The notes under the pieces are model-generated. The model ran no database searches. It saw only the letters and a list, made by a program, of their open reading frames with translations, and was not told the origin of the DNA. A stretch of 64,000 nt of DNA from Corynebacterium urogenitale (GTDB lineage Bacteria; Actinomycetota; Actinomycetes; Mycobacteriales; Mycobacteriaceae), in the NCBI RefSeq assembly GCF_009026825.1, contig NZ_CP045032.1:496001-560000 (forward strand). Direction: 5' to 3'. Made by a program: the position numbers and the translations under genes. Positions 37,716 through 47,047 of this stretch are shown here, piece by piece (within the stretch, counting starts at the first letter, position 1; every line of letters starts with the position of its first letter).

Positions 37716-39389
37716 TTAATCAGTAGAAGCGGTTGGCGCGTCCGGCAGGTCGAAAGAATCGATGATTCGGTAGCCGTAGCCCTGCTCGGCCAGGAAACGC
37801 TGGCGGTGCGCCGCATAGTCAGCATCCAGTGTGTCACGGGCGACGATGGAGTAGAAAAACGCTCCACCTCCGTTCGGCTTCGGACGCAGAATACGGCCAA
37901 GGCGCTGAGCCTCCTCCTGGCGGGAACCGAATGTGCCGGAGATTTGGATCGCCACGGACGCGCCGGGGAGATCGACGGAAAAGTTCGCCACCTTGGAGAC
38001 CGCGAGTACGCGGATGTCGCCGTCGCGGAACTGTTGGTAGAGCTTCTCGCGCTTCGCGTTACCCGTCTTCCCATCGATGACAGGAATGTCCAGCTCTTCC
38101 GCGATTTCCTGCAGCTGGTCGATGTACGCGCCGATAATCAAGGTCGGTTCGTCCGGGTGCATCCCCATGATGCGCTTGACCACTTTATTCTTCGTTGACG
38201 TGGTGGCAGCCAGACGATACTTATCAGACTGCTCGGCGGTGGCGTACACCATGCGCTCGGCGTCCGTGAGTTGCACACGCACTTCAGTGCAGTCGGCTGG
38301 GGCGATCCATCCCTGAGCTTCGATATCCTTCCACGGCGCATCGAAGCGCTTCGGGCCGATGAGGCTGAACACGTCGCCCTCACGGCCATCCTCACGCACC
38401 AGTGTGGCCGTGAGACCCAAGCGGCGACGCGATTGCAGATCGGAGGTCATGCGGAACACCGGCGCGGGCAGCAGGTGCACCTCGTCGTAAATAATGAGGC
38501 CCCAGTCGCGGGAATCGAAGAGCTCCAAGGCGCGGTATTCGCCCTTCGTTTTGCGTGTCACCACTTGGTAGGTGGCAATGGTGACGGGACGAATCTCCTT
38601 CTTCTCCCCGGAGTACTCGCCGATTTCCTCCTCGGTCAGGGTCGTACGGCGGATGAGCTCATCGCGCCACTGACGGCCCGCAACCGTATTAGTTACGAGG
38701 ATGAGGGTGGTCGCCTGGGCCTTAGCCATCGAGGCCGCGCCCACCATCGTCTTGCCAGCACCACAGGGAAGCACAACCACACCGGAACCGCCCTCCCAAA
38801 AGCTGTCGGCGGCCATTTCTTGATAGTCGCGCAGCTGCCACTGCTCGATCTCCTGGCTGAGGCTGATGGGGTGCTTCTCACCGTCCACATAACCGGCCAG
38901 GTCCTCTGCTGGCCAGCCCACCTTCAGCAGCTCCTGCTTGAGCCGTCCACGCTCGGAGGGGTGGACGACCACGGAGTCCTCATCAAGTACGGCGCCGAGC
39001 ATGGGCTTAATCTTCTTGTGGCGCTGGATCTCGGCGAGCACCGCGCGGTCGGTGGCTTCCAGCACGAGGCCGTGTGCGGGATTCTTCACTAAACGCAGCC
39101 GGCCGTAGCGGTCCATCGTGTCCGCGATATCAATCAGCAGAGGTTGTGGCACCGGAAAGCGACTGTAGGTCTCCAGCACGTGCATGACCTGCTCCGCGTC
39201 GTGGCCAGCGGCGCGCGCATTCCACAGTGCGAGTGGGGTGATGCGGTAGGTGTGAATGTGTTCGGGTGCGCGTTCGAGCTCGGCGAAGGGGGCGAGGGCG
39301 TTGCGTGCCTCAGCGGCTTGTTCGTGGTCGATTTCCAGCAGGACAGTCTTGTCCGACTGCACGATGAGAGGTCCAGTTCCGATGCTCAC
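37716..39389 (-). CDS. xpb: XPB-type DNA helicase (ERCC3 family)
   Basis: 557 aa from the GTG at 39389, chosen because the protein then begins 'VSIGTGPLIVQSDKTVLLEI' as in mycobacterial XPB. Residues about 1-180 are the damage-recognition-like domain, then the helicase core: Walker A 'GVVVLPCGAGKTMVGAA', DEVH box 'LIIYDEVHLLPAP', motif III 'LGLTATLVREDGREGD' and motif VI 'QEEAQRLGRILRP'. Mycobacterial XPB is a 3'-5' helicase proposed to act in nucleotide excision repair. The gene lies 95 nt after its usual partner. Confidence 0.93.
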   Translation of the reverse strand: MSIGTGPLIVQSDKTVLLEIDHEQAAEARNALAPFAELERAPEHIHTYRITPLALWNARAAGHDAEQVMHVLETYSRFPVPQPLLIDIADTMDRYGRLRLVKNPAHGLVLEATDRAVLAEIQRHKKIKPMLGAVLDEDSVVVHPSERGRLKQELLKVGWPAEDLAGYVDGEKHPISLSQEIEQWQLRDYQEMAADSFWEGGSGVVVLPCGAGKTMVGAASMAKAQATTLILVTNTVAGRQWRDELIRRTTLTEEEIGEYSGEKKEIRPVTIATYQVVTRKTKGEYRALELFDSRDWGLIIYDEVHLLPAPVFRMTSDLQSRRRLGLTATLVREDGREGDVFSLIGPKRFDAPWKDIEAQGWIAPADCTEVRVQLTDAERMVYATAEQSDKYRLAATTSTKNKVVKRIMGMHPDEPTLIIGAYIDQLQEIAEELDIPVIDGKTGNAKREKLYQQFRDGDIRVLAVSKVANFSVDLPGASVAIQISGTFGSRQEEAQRLGRILRPKPNGGGAFFYSIVARDTLDADYAAHRQRFLAEQGYGYRIIDSFDLPDAPTASTD

Positions 39390-39484
39390 TCTGTGTGCGT
39401 CCCTTCTGCTCGCCGATCCTGTGCAATCCCGACGCCACGACCGCGCGGCGCCAGCAAACAATCACACCATTCTAGCCATCAGCA

Positions 39485-41818
39485 TCAACGGGGGACATCG
39501 ACAGCGGCGATGCGGTGCGGCTGCACACTGATGGTTTCGCCGGTGGCCTCGACAACGGCGGAAATGGAGGAGGGAGTCATCATCACGATGCTGATCCACT
39601 CCTGACTGGTAGCGCCCGCGTAGTCCACATAGTGGAGGCGCACCTGGGTACCGGCGCTATAGGCTCGGCGGAGTTCACTCATGACGTCCCGCGGGGTGCG
39701 GACCGTACGAGTATCGACCGTCGAGGTGCCGTCGTTGGGATCGAGGGCGGTAGTGGCATTGTGGGAGCGCCTGAAACTCTCCACGGCTCCGGCAATCTGT
39801 TGGGGCAGATCCCGTGAGCCTGACACGGTGAGGTCACAGCGGGTGCGCGGTGGCGTCGGAACACGAGAGACAGAGGGAACGGACGGCGCCGCAACGCTTG
39901 TTGCCTCCCCGCGCGCGTGGGCACGGTGAGTATCGGTGACCAGGTAACGCAGAGACTGAGGAACGGCGGACAGTCCGCCCGGAGCCATTCGATCTAGGAA
40001 AGTCTCAATATCTGCGAGGCTGATTCCAGCTTCGAACGCGCGCAGCAGCGACTCCTTCGTCACGCGCCACACGGAGGCCATGCCGGAAGACTCTTGCTCC
40101 CCGATGCGGGCGAGCATCTGCTGGTTCTCGGCGCTCAGTAGGCCTGGGGCCATAATGGTGTGGTCGCCTTGGATGATGAGGTAGCTGACGGGATCCGGCA
40201 GGAGCTCGTTGAACTGCAGAGATAATGTGGAAAGTACTTCCTCAGTCGGCATCGGCTCACCCTTCGCGAGCGCTGCGCGGTACTGATGAAGAGTGGTGGC
40301 GAGGGCCTCGAGCGCGCGAGTTGCTTGTGGCTGGGTGTGAACACCGTGGGAGGCGAGGAGTCCGAAACGTGTGGCTTCCTCGACGATCGTCTCCCATGCT
40401 CGCTGTTGTGTTTCCCATGCGAGGGCGGGGCGCATGCGCCACAGTTCGTCGGCGGCTTGCCTTTCAGTTGACGCCGTATGGAACAACTCGCTGAATAGTG
40501 TGCGCAGTTCTGCTGCGCGGTCGGCATGTAGTTCGGGGGACAATGGCCGGTTGTCTTCTTCGTCCGCCATCCATGCTGTGTAGGGGGAACCCGCCCAACC
40601 GAGGAGGAGCATCGCCCACTGCGTCGCCAATGGTGCCTGGAGGAAAGCCAGGGCCGAGTCCGTCACTGCCCAGTAGGTGCGACCAGTGTCGTCCGCGGGT
40701 GCGGGGTCGGGGAACTCACGAGCCAGGAAGTTGGCCAGGTAAAGGTCGGTGATCTGTTCGATGGCCTGCTCTGTGGGGAGATTGCGGCGTCGGGCGATCT
40801 TATTTAGCTCGCGCAACCCCACGCCGCCACCGCTTAAAGGTTGGATTGGGTGTGCGCCGAGGTCCGTGATCGTTTCTGTGAGTTCCTGAATCCTCTGGAC
40901 GATCGACGCCACAGCAGATGCGTCAGCTGCTGGATCGCGGGGGTCAGAAGAGATTTCTTCCGCCGGAGTGGCCGAGTTCGGGATTTCTGAGTTCCAGGAA
41001 TTGGAGACAGAAAAACTGCCGCCAGCTGGGCTGATTAAGGTGCCACGCAGGTAGGCGCTGACGCGACCGGAAAGCCGGGCAGTAGATTCATCCAACTGGT
41101 CTAGGAGGCCTTGGTGGACCATCGTTGGTAGTGGGGCATTCGGATCAGCATCGGGTCGAAGCGTGGCGGAATGGCCAACCCCGCCCGCGGCGGAGAGAGT
41201 GCCCAGCAGGCGGCGCTGCCGTGGAGGGAGAGCCTCGATGGTTGCGGGTAGTTCCGTGGTGGGGATGGGGCAGCGATTACAGTCGGCGAGGCGCCAGAGC
41301 TGTTCGGTCGCCGGGTCGAAGTCCGGTGGGATGTGGGCGGGGATCTTCAGCGTGGTGGAGCTGGCGAGTGTGGTGGTTCGAGCGTTGGGTTCCGTGGGTC
41401 TTTCTGTGTGCTTATTTGTGAGTTGAAAGGTGGGCCCGAACAGTAACCCCCACCGTGCCAAAGACACGATGGCCTCGTTGATTTCAGATTGGGAGGGGCG
41501 TGCGGTGTGCGGAGTGCCAGCGATATCGAAGAGCTCGGTCAAGGCGTCCTTCAGGTCATCGATAGTGGCGGGGTGGGAGCCAGCACCGACTTCGGTGGCT
41601 GCGTGCAGGATTGCCAGCTCAAGCGAGGAGAGGTGGCGCAGCGCCGGCTCTGGGTGGGCGGAGCCGCGGAACTGTTCAAGGAGGGCCGTGGAGCCGTGAG
41701 CGTAGAGGCGCCACAGGAGTTGCGCGATGTCCTCGTCGGTGTGTGAGGCCAACCAGTCGGGGTAGGTTAGGTCATCCTCGCTGTGGGGCTGCAGGGATCC
41801 TTGGGCGCTCGAATTCAT
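39485..41818 (-). CDS. XPB-partner, helicase-associated domain protein (Rv0862c-like)
   Basis: 777 aa. The N-terminus 'LTYPDWLASHTDEDIAQLLW' and the C-terminal 'VDYAGATSQEWISIVMMTPS' domain (WYL-like/'helicase C-terminal' annotation in many genomes) match the actinobacterial family found immediately upstream of xpb (Rv0862c-Rv0861c in M. tuberculosis). Within it 'LLSAENQQMLARIGEQESSG' and 'FEAGISLADIETFLDRMAPG' are a conserved winged-helix-like core. Two low-complexity stretches (residues 285-315, 645-690) are likely linkers. Exact role unknown; a partner of XPB is inferred from synteny. Confidence 0.8.
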   Translation of the reverse strand: MNSSAQGSLQPHSEDDLTYPDWLASHTDEDIAQLLWRLYAHGSTALLEQFRGSAHPEPALRHLSSLELAILHAATEVGAGSHPATIDDLKDALTELFDIAGTPHTARPSQSEINEAIVSLARWGLLFGPTFQLTNKHTERPTEPNARTTTLASSTTLKIPAHIPPDFDPATEQLWRLADCNRCPIPTTELPATIEALPPRQRRLLGTLSAAGGVGHSATLRPDADPNAPLPTMVHQGLLDQLDESTARLSGRVSAYLRGTLISPAGGSFSVSNSWNSEIPNSATPAEEISSDPRDPAADASAVASIVQRIQELTETITDLGAHPIQPLSGGGVGLRELNKIARRRNLPTEQAIEQITDLYLANFLAREFPDPAPADDTGRTYWAVTDSALAFLQAPLATQWAMLLLGWAGSPYTAWMADEEDNRPLSPELHADRAAELRTLFSELFHTASTERQAADELWRMRPALAWETQQRAWETIVEEATRFGLLASHGVHTQPQATRALEALATTLHQYRAALAKGEPMPTEEVLSTLSLQFNELLPDPVSYLIIQGDHTIMAPGLLSAENQQMLARIGEQESSGMASVWRVTKESLLRAFEAGISLADIETFLDRMAPGGLSAVPQSLRYLVTDTHRAHARGEATSVAAPSVPSVSRVPTPPRTRCDLTVSGSRDLPQQIAGAVESFRRSHNATTALDPNDGTSTVDTRTVRTPRDVMSELRRAYSAGTQVRLHYVDYAGATSQEWISIVMMTPSSISAVVEATGETISVQPHRIAAVDVPR

Positions 41819-41939
41819 AATCTGTCTATTCTACTGCGTGATGGGTGCGGGAATGCCACCTGCGGCGAGGGGGGATCGTGGGGGAAGAGAAAAGGCAGAC
41901 ATATGGGCATTCGGGTGGTGATGTGGAAAGATGAAAACC

Positions 41940-42131
41940 ATGTCTAAGGTTGCGAAGAAGGGCTACGTCGATCCGGGCTGGCCAACTGATGTTCCTGAAG
42001 GTAAGCACGCTGTGACCGAGCTGGTCGCAGGTTCTGCTGGTGCGCTGAGCCCTTACGGTGATGACCTAGAGCTCCCTGTGGATCCAGCCACCCTGAACTA
42101 CGTGCACCCACACACCGTCATCAATAAGTAG
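41940..42131 (+). CDS. Small conserved protein of unknown function
   Basis: 63 aa from the ATG at 41940 (GGAAAG 9 nt upstream; an in-frame ATG at 41931 would overlap that site). The sequence 'SKVAKKGYVDPGWPTDVPEG' looks like a short actinobacterial family found next to the xpb pair (Rv0863-like). It has no membrane segment or known motif. It is divergent from the XPB partner gene. Confidence 0.65.
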   Translation: MSKVAKKGYVDPGWPTDVPEGKHAVTELVAGSAGALSPYGDDLELPVDPATLNYVHPHTVINK

Positions 42132-42348
42132 TTTCTCGCTGATTGATGAGGCGAGTGCCTCTCAGCGTCGCGTGTCGTCGTATCGCGTAATGCGGTGTCT
42201 GCTGTGTTTCGTTGCTATGCGGTGTTGAACTGCGTTTCATCGTCATGCAGCTGTGAATGCCTGAATGAGGTCACTCGGCCATCCCAAGCGGCAGGGCTAT
42301 TAAATGCGGCTGGGTAGTTAATTCTCGGTCGCTTGCTGCTGTGCTTTT

Positions 42349-42397
42349 AGTGCCCCTGAACGTTGTCTCGATGGAGACACGGACAGGGGCACTTTTG
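42349..42397 (+). terminator. Terminator upstream of the bioB region
   Basis: AGTGCCCCTG pairs perfectly with CAGGGGCACT, with an inner TGTCTC/GAGACA stem, followed by TTTTG. It lies 220 nt after the 63-aa gene, so it may end that transcript or an unrecognised short RNA. Confidence 0.7.
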
Positions 42398-42440
42398 CGT
42401 CAATGTGTCAGCGTCGACGGAACGTCTTGGTTGAGGGGCG

Positions 42441-42540
42441 TGTCCCAAACAGCCCCAAGCTCAACGCTGAGGGGTCACATGTGTCACAGTGTCCTGGGGA
42501 AATAGAATTTGCAGACTTCTGCATGGGGCTGTTTGGGACA
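42441..42540. repeat. 100-bp element with perfect 17-bp terminal inverted repeats
   Basis: TGTCCCAAACAGCCCCA (42441-42457) and TGGGGCTGTTTGGGACA (42524-42540) are exact inverted copies, separated by 66 bp. No target-site duplication is evident. It could be a small non-autonomous mobile element or the remains of insertion-sequence ends. Confidence 0.65.
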
Positions 42541-42564
42541 TAGTCATTTTTAGATCTGCTCCTC

Positions 42565-42633
42565 AGTTGCACATGGGTGAGTTGCACCATTGATGAGCTT
42601 TAGTCGCACCGAGGAAGGGCTTTAGTTGTACCG
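42565..42633. repeat. Four AGTTGCACC-like short repeats
   Basis: AGTTGCACA (42565), AGTTGCACC (42580), AGTCGCACC (42602) and AGTTGTACC (42624) occur in the same orientation at 15-, 22- and 22-bp intervals. They lie 70-135 bp before the bioB promoter. Confidence 0.45.
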
Positions 42634-42694
42634 CGCATGTGCTTTCGGCTATTCATTGCGAGTTCTCCTGGTTATGTCATCTCTTGTTGCGCAC

Positions 42695-42725
42695 CTCTTG
42701 AACAGTGTTCAAGAGATGGCTATTC
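42695..42725 (+). promoter_or_regulatory. BioQ-like operator and bioB promoter
   Basis: CTCTTGAACA-G-TGTTCAAGAG (42695-42715) is a perfect 21-bp palindrome whose core TGAAC-N3-GTTCA resembles the C. glutamicum BioQ site. Within it TTGAAC (42698-42703) can be the -35, 16 bp before TATTCT (42720-42725), the -10. A bound TetR-type BioQ would block the promoter. Confidence 0.7.
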
Positions 42726-42733
42726 TCTATCGC

Positions 42734-43819
42734 ATGCAAAACTTCCAAGAGCTGGCAGACAGGATTCTTCGAGGATATCAGTGCACAGAAGAGGAGGCGC
42801 TGCATCTTCTGAAGTGTTCGGATGGTGACACGTTTGACCTCGTGAGTGCCGCGGCGCGGCTTCGTCGCCACCATTTTGGAAACGCTGTCAAGGTCAACTA
42901 CCTCGTGAACCTAAAATCTGGTTTGTGCCCTGAAGATTGCACGTACTGCTCTCAGCGTTTGGGCTCGGAAGCTGATGTATTGAAATACTCCTGGATTTCG
43001 AGTGAAGAGGCGGTGCGTCAGGCGGGATTTGGAATTTCGAGTGGTGCAACTCGAGTCTGCATGGTCGCTTCGGGACGGGGGCCTTCGGAGCGTGAGCTTC
43101 AACGTGTCACTGGCACGGTCGAGGCGCTGAAGGCTGAGTATCCACACGTGGAGGTGTGTGCTTGTCTTGGAAAACTTAAGGAGGGGCAGGCGGAGCAGTT
43201 GTGCCAGTCCGGGGTGGACGCTTACAACCACAATCTCAATACCGCAGAATCGCACTACGGCAACATCTGTACAACGCATAGCTTTCAGGATCGCGTCGAT
43301 ACTGTGGAGCAGGCTAGTGCTGCTGGGCTCTCATTATGCTCGGGACTCATTGTCGGCATGGGGGAGACTGATGGTCAGCTGGTGGAGGCGGTCATGGCTC
43401 TTCGTGATCTTGATGCCGATTCCATCCCGGTGAATTTCCTGATGCCCTTCGATGGAACGCCCCTAGCCGGTCATTGGACGCTCACCCCGCTGCAATGCTT
43501 GAGAATTTTGGCAATGGTGCGCATGGTCGCGCCGGAGAAAGAGTTGAGAATAGCTGGGGGCCGTGAACTGCACCTGCGATCGCTTCAGCCGATGGCACTC
43601 CACGTGGCAAATTCTTTGTTTCTTGGCGATTATCTCACTTCGGAGGGGCAGGGGGCGCGGGAGGACCTGCAGATGATCCGCGATGGAGGCTTTGAAGTAC
43701 TTGGGGCTGAAACACACGGTGGTGCAGGGGATTTCGAAGGGGTCCCAGCCGGTGGTGTTGCGGTTGCGGTGGCTCCTCGCCATCGCGGGGTGGGCACATC
43801 GGCAGCGCCTAATGCTTGA
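42734..43819 (+). CDS. bioB: Biotin synthase
   Basis: 361 aa from the ATG at 42734, which stands 8 nt after the -10 TATTCT, so the mRNA should be leaderless. The frame is open further up (to 42626), but this would run through the promoter. The radical SAM cluster motif is CPEDCTYC near residue 65, and '[12 protein letters not shown]' and '[13 protein letters not shown]' are BioB blocks. It inserts sulfur into dethiobiotin. The last 35 residues ('[20 protein letters not shown]') are a low-complexity extension. Other bio genes are not in the window. Confidence 0.93.
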   Translation: MQNFQELADRILRGYQCTEEEALHLLKCSDGDTFDLVSAAARLRRHHFGNAVKVNYLVNLKSGLCPEDCTYCSQRLGSEADVLKYSWISSEEAVRQAGFGISSGATRVCMVASGRGPSERELQRVTGTVEALKAEYPHVEVCACLGKLKEGQAEQLCQSGVDAYNHNLNTAESHYGNICTTHSFQDRVDTVEQASAAGLSLCSGLIVGMGETDGQLVEAVMALRDLDADSIPVNFLMPFDGTPLAGHWTLTPLQCLRILAMVRMVAPEKELRIAGGRELHLRSLQPMALHVANSLFLGDYLTSEGQGAREDLQMIRDGGFEVLGAETHGGAGDFEGVPAGGVAVAVAPRHRGVGTSAAPNA

Positions 43820-43849
43820 GGGGCACCTAGGTCTTGAAAGATAAAAATA

Positions 43850-43876
43850 AGGGCCAAAGCATCATGCTCTGGCCCT
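43850..43876. terminator. Bidirectional terminator between bioB and rpf
   Basis: AGGGCCA pairs with TGGCCCT and AGCAT with ATGCT. A/T-rich flanks (ATAAAAATA before, TAGCCTTTAT after) serve both converging genes. Confidence 0.75.
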
Positions 43877-43925
43877 AGCCTTTATGTGCCCCTACTGCTG
43901 AAGAGCAGTAGCGCGTCCGAATCTC

Positions 43926-44693
<768 letters not shown>

Positions 44694-44828
44694 CTACGGT
44701 AGCGGTTTGTCACGATTTAGTCACGTTTTTAGTTATTTTGAGTCAAGGGTGCGGTTTTGTTTGAAATGCTGAAAGTTGCCCTGGCCTGCGCGTTATCTAC
44801 CAGAAATACTTTTGTTATCGTTTTGTGA

Positions 44829-44844
44829 TGTGAGTAAGATCACA
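44829..44844. promoter_or_regulatory. GlxR site between rpf and csp
   Basis: TGTGA-GTAAGA-TCACA matches the GlxR/CRP consensus TGTGA-N6-TCACA exactly. In C. glutamicum GlxR is known to act at rpf genes, so control of rpf is the first choice. The 528-nt divergent gap has no gene. Confidence 0.75.
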
Positions 44845-44980
44845 GTTATGAAGGTGTCATGTCAACTATCTGTCGGACTCTAGTTGGCTCATTGCTTCAT
44901 AGTTTGTCTGTGAGCTGCTGTTATGGGTGTTGCGCTTGGGGCATATGGGTTTGCGTGTAGGGGTTGGAAGACGGGCCATA

Positions 44981-45048
44981 TTTGGGGAACTCACGGGGGT
45001 TCGGTATCCTAACGTTTCCCTTGTAGCCTGCGCAGACGCGGGCTTTTA
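44981..45048 (+). promoter_or_regulatory. csp promoter and leader hairpin
   Basis: TTTGGG (44981-44986), 17 bp, TATCCT (45004-45009) can be the promoter. In the short leader AGCCTGCG pairs with CGCGGGCT (45025-45044), directly followed by TTTT, which looks like an intrinsic terminator or attenuator 25 nt before the csp start. Confidence 0.5.
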
Positions 45049-45074
45049 GATTAGAGAAGTGGAGGGCGAAAGGA

Positions 45075-45458
45075 ATGCCTACCGGAAAAGTGAAGTGGTA
45101 CGACGCTTCCAAGGGGTACGGCTTTGTCTCTAACCCAGGCGATGACGACGTTTACGTCGGCTCCCAGGTGCTCCCCGACGGCGTCACTGAGCTCGTGCCG
45201 GGTCAGCGCCTCGAATACGATTTCGCGGCTGGCCGTCGCGGACCGCAGGCATTGCGCGTGACCGTCCTGGATCAGGGACCACGCCGCGCGAAGCATAAGT
45301 ACAAGCCAGCGCAGCTCGCTGGCATGGTGCAGGACACCATGACCATGCTCGATACCAGGGTGCTGCCGACCCTCGAAAATGGTCGCCGCCCAGAGGCGAA
45401 GGAATCCCGCGCAATCGCAGAGATTCTGCGCACCATCGCGCGAGAGCTGGACAGCTAG
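45075..45458 (+). CDS. cspB: Cold-shock domain protein
   Basis: 127 aa: a cold-shock domain at residues 1-65 ('GKVKWYDASKGYGFVSNPGD', with RNP1 KGYGFV and RNP2-like 'DVYVGSQVL') and a C-terminal extension of about 60 residues ('KYKPAQLAGMVQDTMTMLDT') seen in the longer actinobacterial CspB. It binds single-stranded RNA/DNA. GAAAGGA lies 5 nt before the ATG. A terminator follows within 10 nt. Confidence 0.92.
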   Translation: MPTGKVKWYDASKGYGFVSNPGDDDVYVGSQVLPDGVTELVPGQRLEYDFAAGRRGPQALRVTVLDQGPRRAKHKYKPAQLAGMVQDTMTMLDTRVLPTLENGRRPEAKESRAIAEILRTIARELDS

Positions 45459-45465
45459 ACCGAGA

Positions 45466-45493
45466 GCCCGGTAGCAAACGCTACTGGGCCTTT
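45466..45493 (+). terminator. Terminator of csp
   Basis: GCCCGGTAGC pairs with GCTACTGGGC around AAAC, followed by CTTT. It overlaps the 3' end of the DUF2771 gene on the opposite strand. Confidence 0.75.
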
Positions 45494-46053
45494 GGCGCGA
45501 TAGACCAGACGGTATTCACCGGAGTTTGTTCGCCACTGGCGTCGAGACCAATAAGGAGAGACTGGATCTCCAGCACAGTCAAACGGGGGACGGAACCGTC
45601 CTCCGTTTCTTTATCGGATTCAACAGAAACCGTTACTTCCTCGGACTCGTTAGCCTTAAAATACTGCTCCACGTTGGCTCCGGGATCATCGAAGATCTGC
45701 ACCATGGCCCAATCGTGGTCGAAAACATCCTGGGGGAGCTTGAGGGTAAATTCCTCGGCATCGCCAATTTCCAATTCAAAGGGTTTGTCACCCTTGCAGT
45801 CCTGATCGCCAACTTCGCACGCACTGTATGGCGGAATCTCGGTTTCCTTGCCATCCACCACGGCAACGATTCGTTGCTCGCTCGGCAGGGTTTTCACACG
45901 TTTATCGCTCCACTGGTTATAGAGCAGCACTCCACCAACCACCACGAGAACGAGCACAACGATGGCAAGAAGTGCGAGCAGCTGCTTGCGCTGCTCCTTC
46001 TTGCGCCGCTGCTTCTTGGTGAGCTTCTTGCCGGATGCCTTTTCTTCAGTCAC
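45481..46053 (-). CDS. DUF2771 membrane-anchored protein
   Basis: 190 aa. A Lys/Arg-rich cytoplasmic tail (residues 5-22) precedes one helix (about 23-46, 'LLALLAIVVLVLVVVGGVLL') and an extracytoplasmic DUF2771 domain with a likely disulfide in 'YSACEVGDQDCKGD'. The family is restricted to mycolic-acid bacteria and has no known function. It lies 10 nt downstream of the glutamine cyclotransferase gene on the same strand, so co-transcription is likely. Confidence 0.78.
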   Translation of the reverse strand: MTEEKASGKKLTKKQRRKKEQRKQLLALLAIVVLVLVVVGGVLLYNQWSDKRVKTLPSEQRIVAVVDGKETEIPPYSACEVGDQDCKGDKPFELEIGDAEEFTLKLPQDVFDHDWAMVQIFDDPGANVEQYFKANESEEVTVSVESDKETEDGSVPRLTVLEIQSLLIGLDASGEQTPVNTVWSIAPKAQ

Positions 46054-46063
46054 GGTCTACAGC

Positions 46064-47008
46064 CTAGGACACGTCCCCGGCGAAACGAACTTCATACAAG
46101 GTGTCCCAATACTTCCCCGTCACTAGGTAGCGGTCTGTCTCTGGGATCTGGGCGATGCCATTGAGAACGTCAGCGCCCGCTTCCTCCGTCGCGCTAAATG
46201 CTCCCGTTGTGTCGACGACACCCGTGACCTGCCCGGAATTCACATCAATGCGCAAGATCTGGTCGGTTTGCCAGACGTTCGCGAAAACCGTCCCATCGGC
46301 GGAGCAATCCAGTTCGTTGAGGTAGTTGGTTTCTACTCCGTCAACGGTCACAGTGACTGAACCAGTCTCCGCGAAGGTTTCCGGATCGCGGAAGCTCAGT
46401 GTCCCAGAGCCATTGGACATCACTAGTCGTTCACCCTGCGAACACAACCCCCATCCTTCGCCCTCGTAGTTGGCGGTGTTCTTTTCTGAAAGATCGTCGA
46501 GGTTGCGGTGGATGGCCACGCCTTTCTTCCACGTCAGCTGCCACACTGAGTCCTCATGCACGGTAATGCCCTCGCCAAAGTAATCGTCATCGAGGTCGTG
46601 GGAGTGCGACTCTTTCCCGTCGAGTGTCGTTCGGTAGATCCGGGAGTCGCCGTACATTCCCGTGCCGACGACAAGCTGGCCATCGTCAGCGAGCTCTAGC
46701 CCCTGCGTGAAGGATTCTTTGTTCCATGGATGCTCAGCTACGATGACTGGCCTGAGCTTTTCGACGGAGGAGTTGAGTACGTCTGGCACCGTGGTGCCAT
46801 CCGCTACCGTGACTGTGCCTAGTCCTGACATTCCTGCCTCGCCGGCGGCTCCCGCGTTCGTAGAGTCCGAAGACCCCAGAGAGCCCGTGGAGTCACACGC
46901 GCCCACAAACAGCAGGGAAGTGGAGACAACTACCGTGGCCGCCCGCCTGCGGATAGTGGAGCGGGGAGTGTCTTTGGTCTCGGGGTGGCGTCGAAAAGAA
47001 AGAGGCAT
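46064..47008 (-). CDS. Glutamine cyclotransferase (plant-type beta-propeller), lipoprotein
   Basis: 314 aa from the ATG at 47008. Residues 1-36 are a lipoprotein signal ('ATVVVSTSLLFVGAC') with Cys about residue 35. The rest is a five-bladed propeller of the glutaminyl-peptide cyclotransferase family: 'HPWNKESFTQGLELADDGQL', 'YGDSRIYRTTLDGKE', 'LNELDCSADGTVFANVWQTD' are its blades and hold the zinc-free active site residues. It would form N-terminal pyroglutamate on exported proteins or peptides. It is notable that PxpABC in the same window consumes 5-oxoproline. Confidence 0.85.
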   Translation of the reverse strand: MPLSFRRHPETKDTPRSTIRRRAATVVVSTSLLFVGACDSTGSLGSSDSTNAGAAGEAGMSGLGTVTVADGTTVPDVLNSSVEKLRPVIVAEHPWNKESFTQGLELADDGQLVVGTGMYGDSRIYRTTLDGKESHSHDLDDDYFGEGITVHEDSVWQLTWKKGVAIHRNLDDLSEKNTANYEGEGWGLCSQGERLVMSNGSGTLSFRDPETFAETGSVTVTVDGVETNYLNELDCSADGTVFANVWQTDQILRIDVNSGQVTGVVDTTGAFSATEEAGADVLNGIAQIPETDRYLVTGKYWDTLYEVRFAGDVS

Positions 47009-47047
47009 ACTGTCAATGATGCCGGAGCGGCAGGCATAATGGTGTGC

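Noticed and set aside
42626..42733. An N-terminal extension of BioB
   Set aside because: It would be translated through the promoter and the 21-bp operator.
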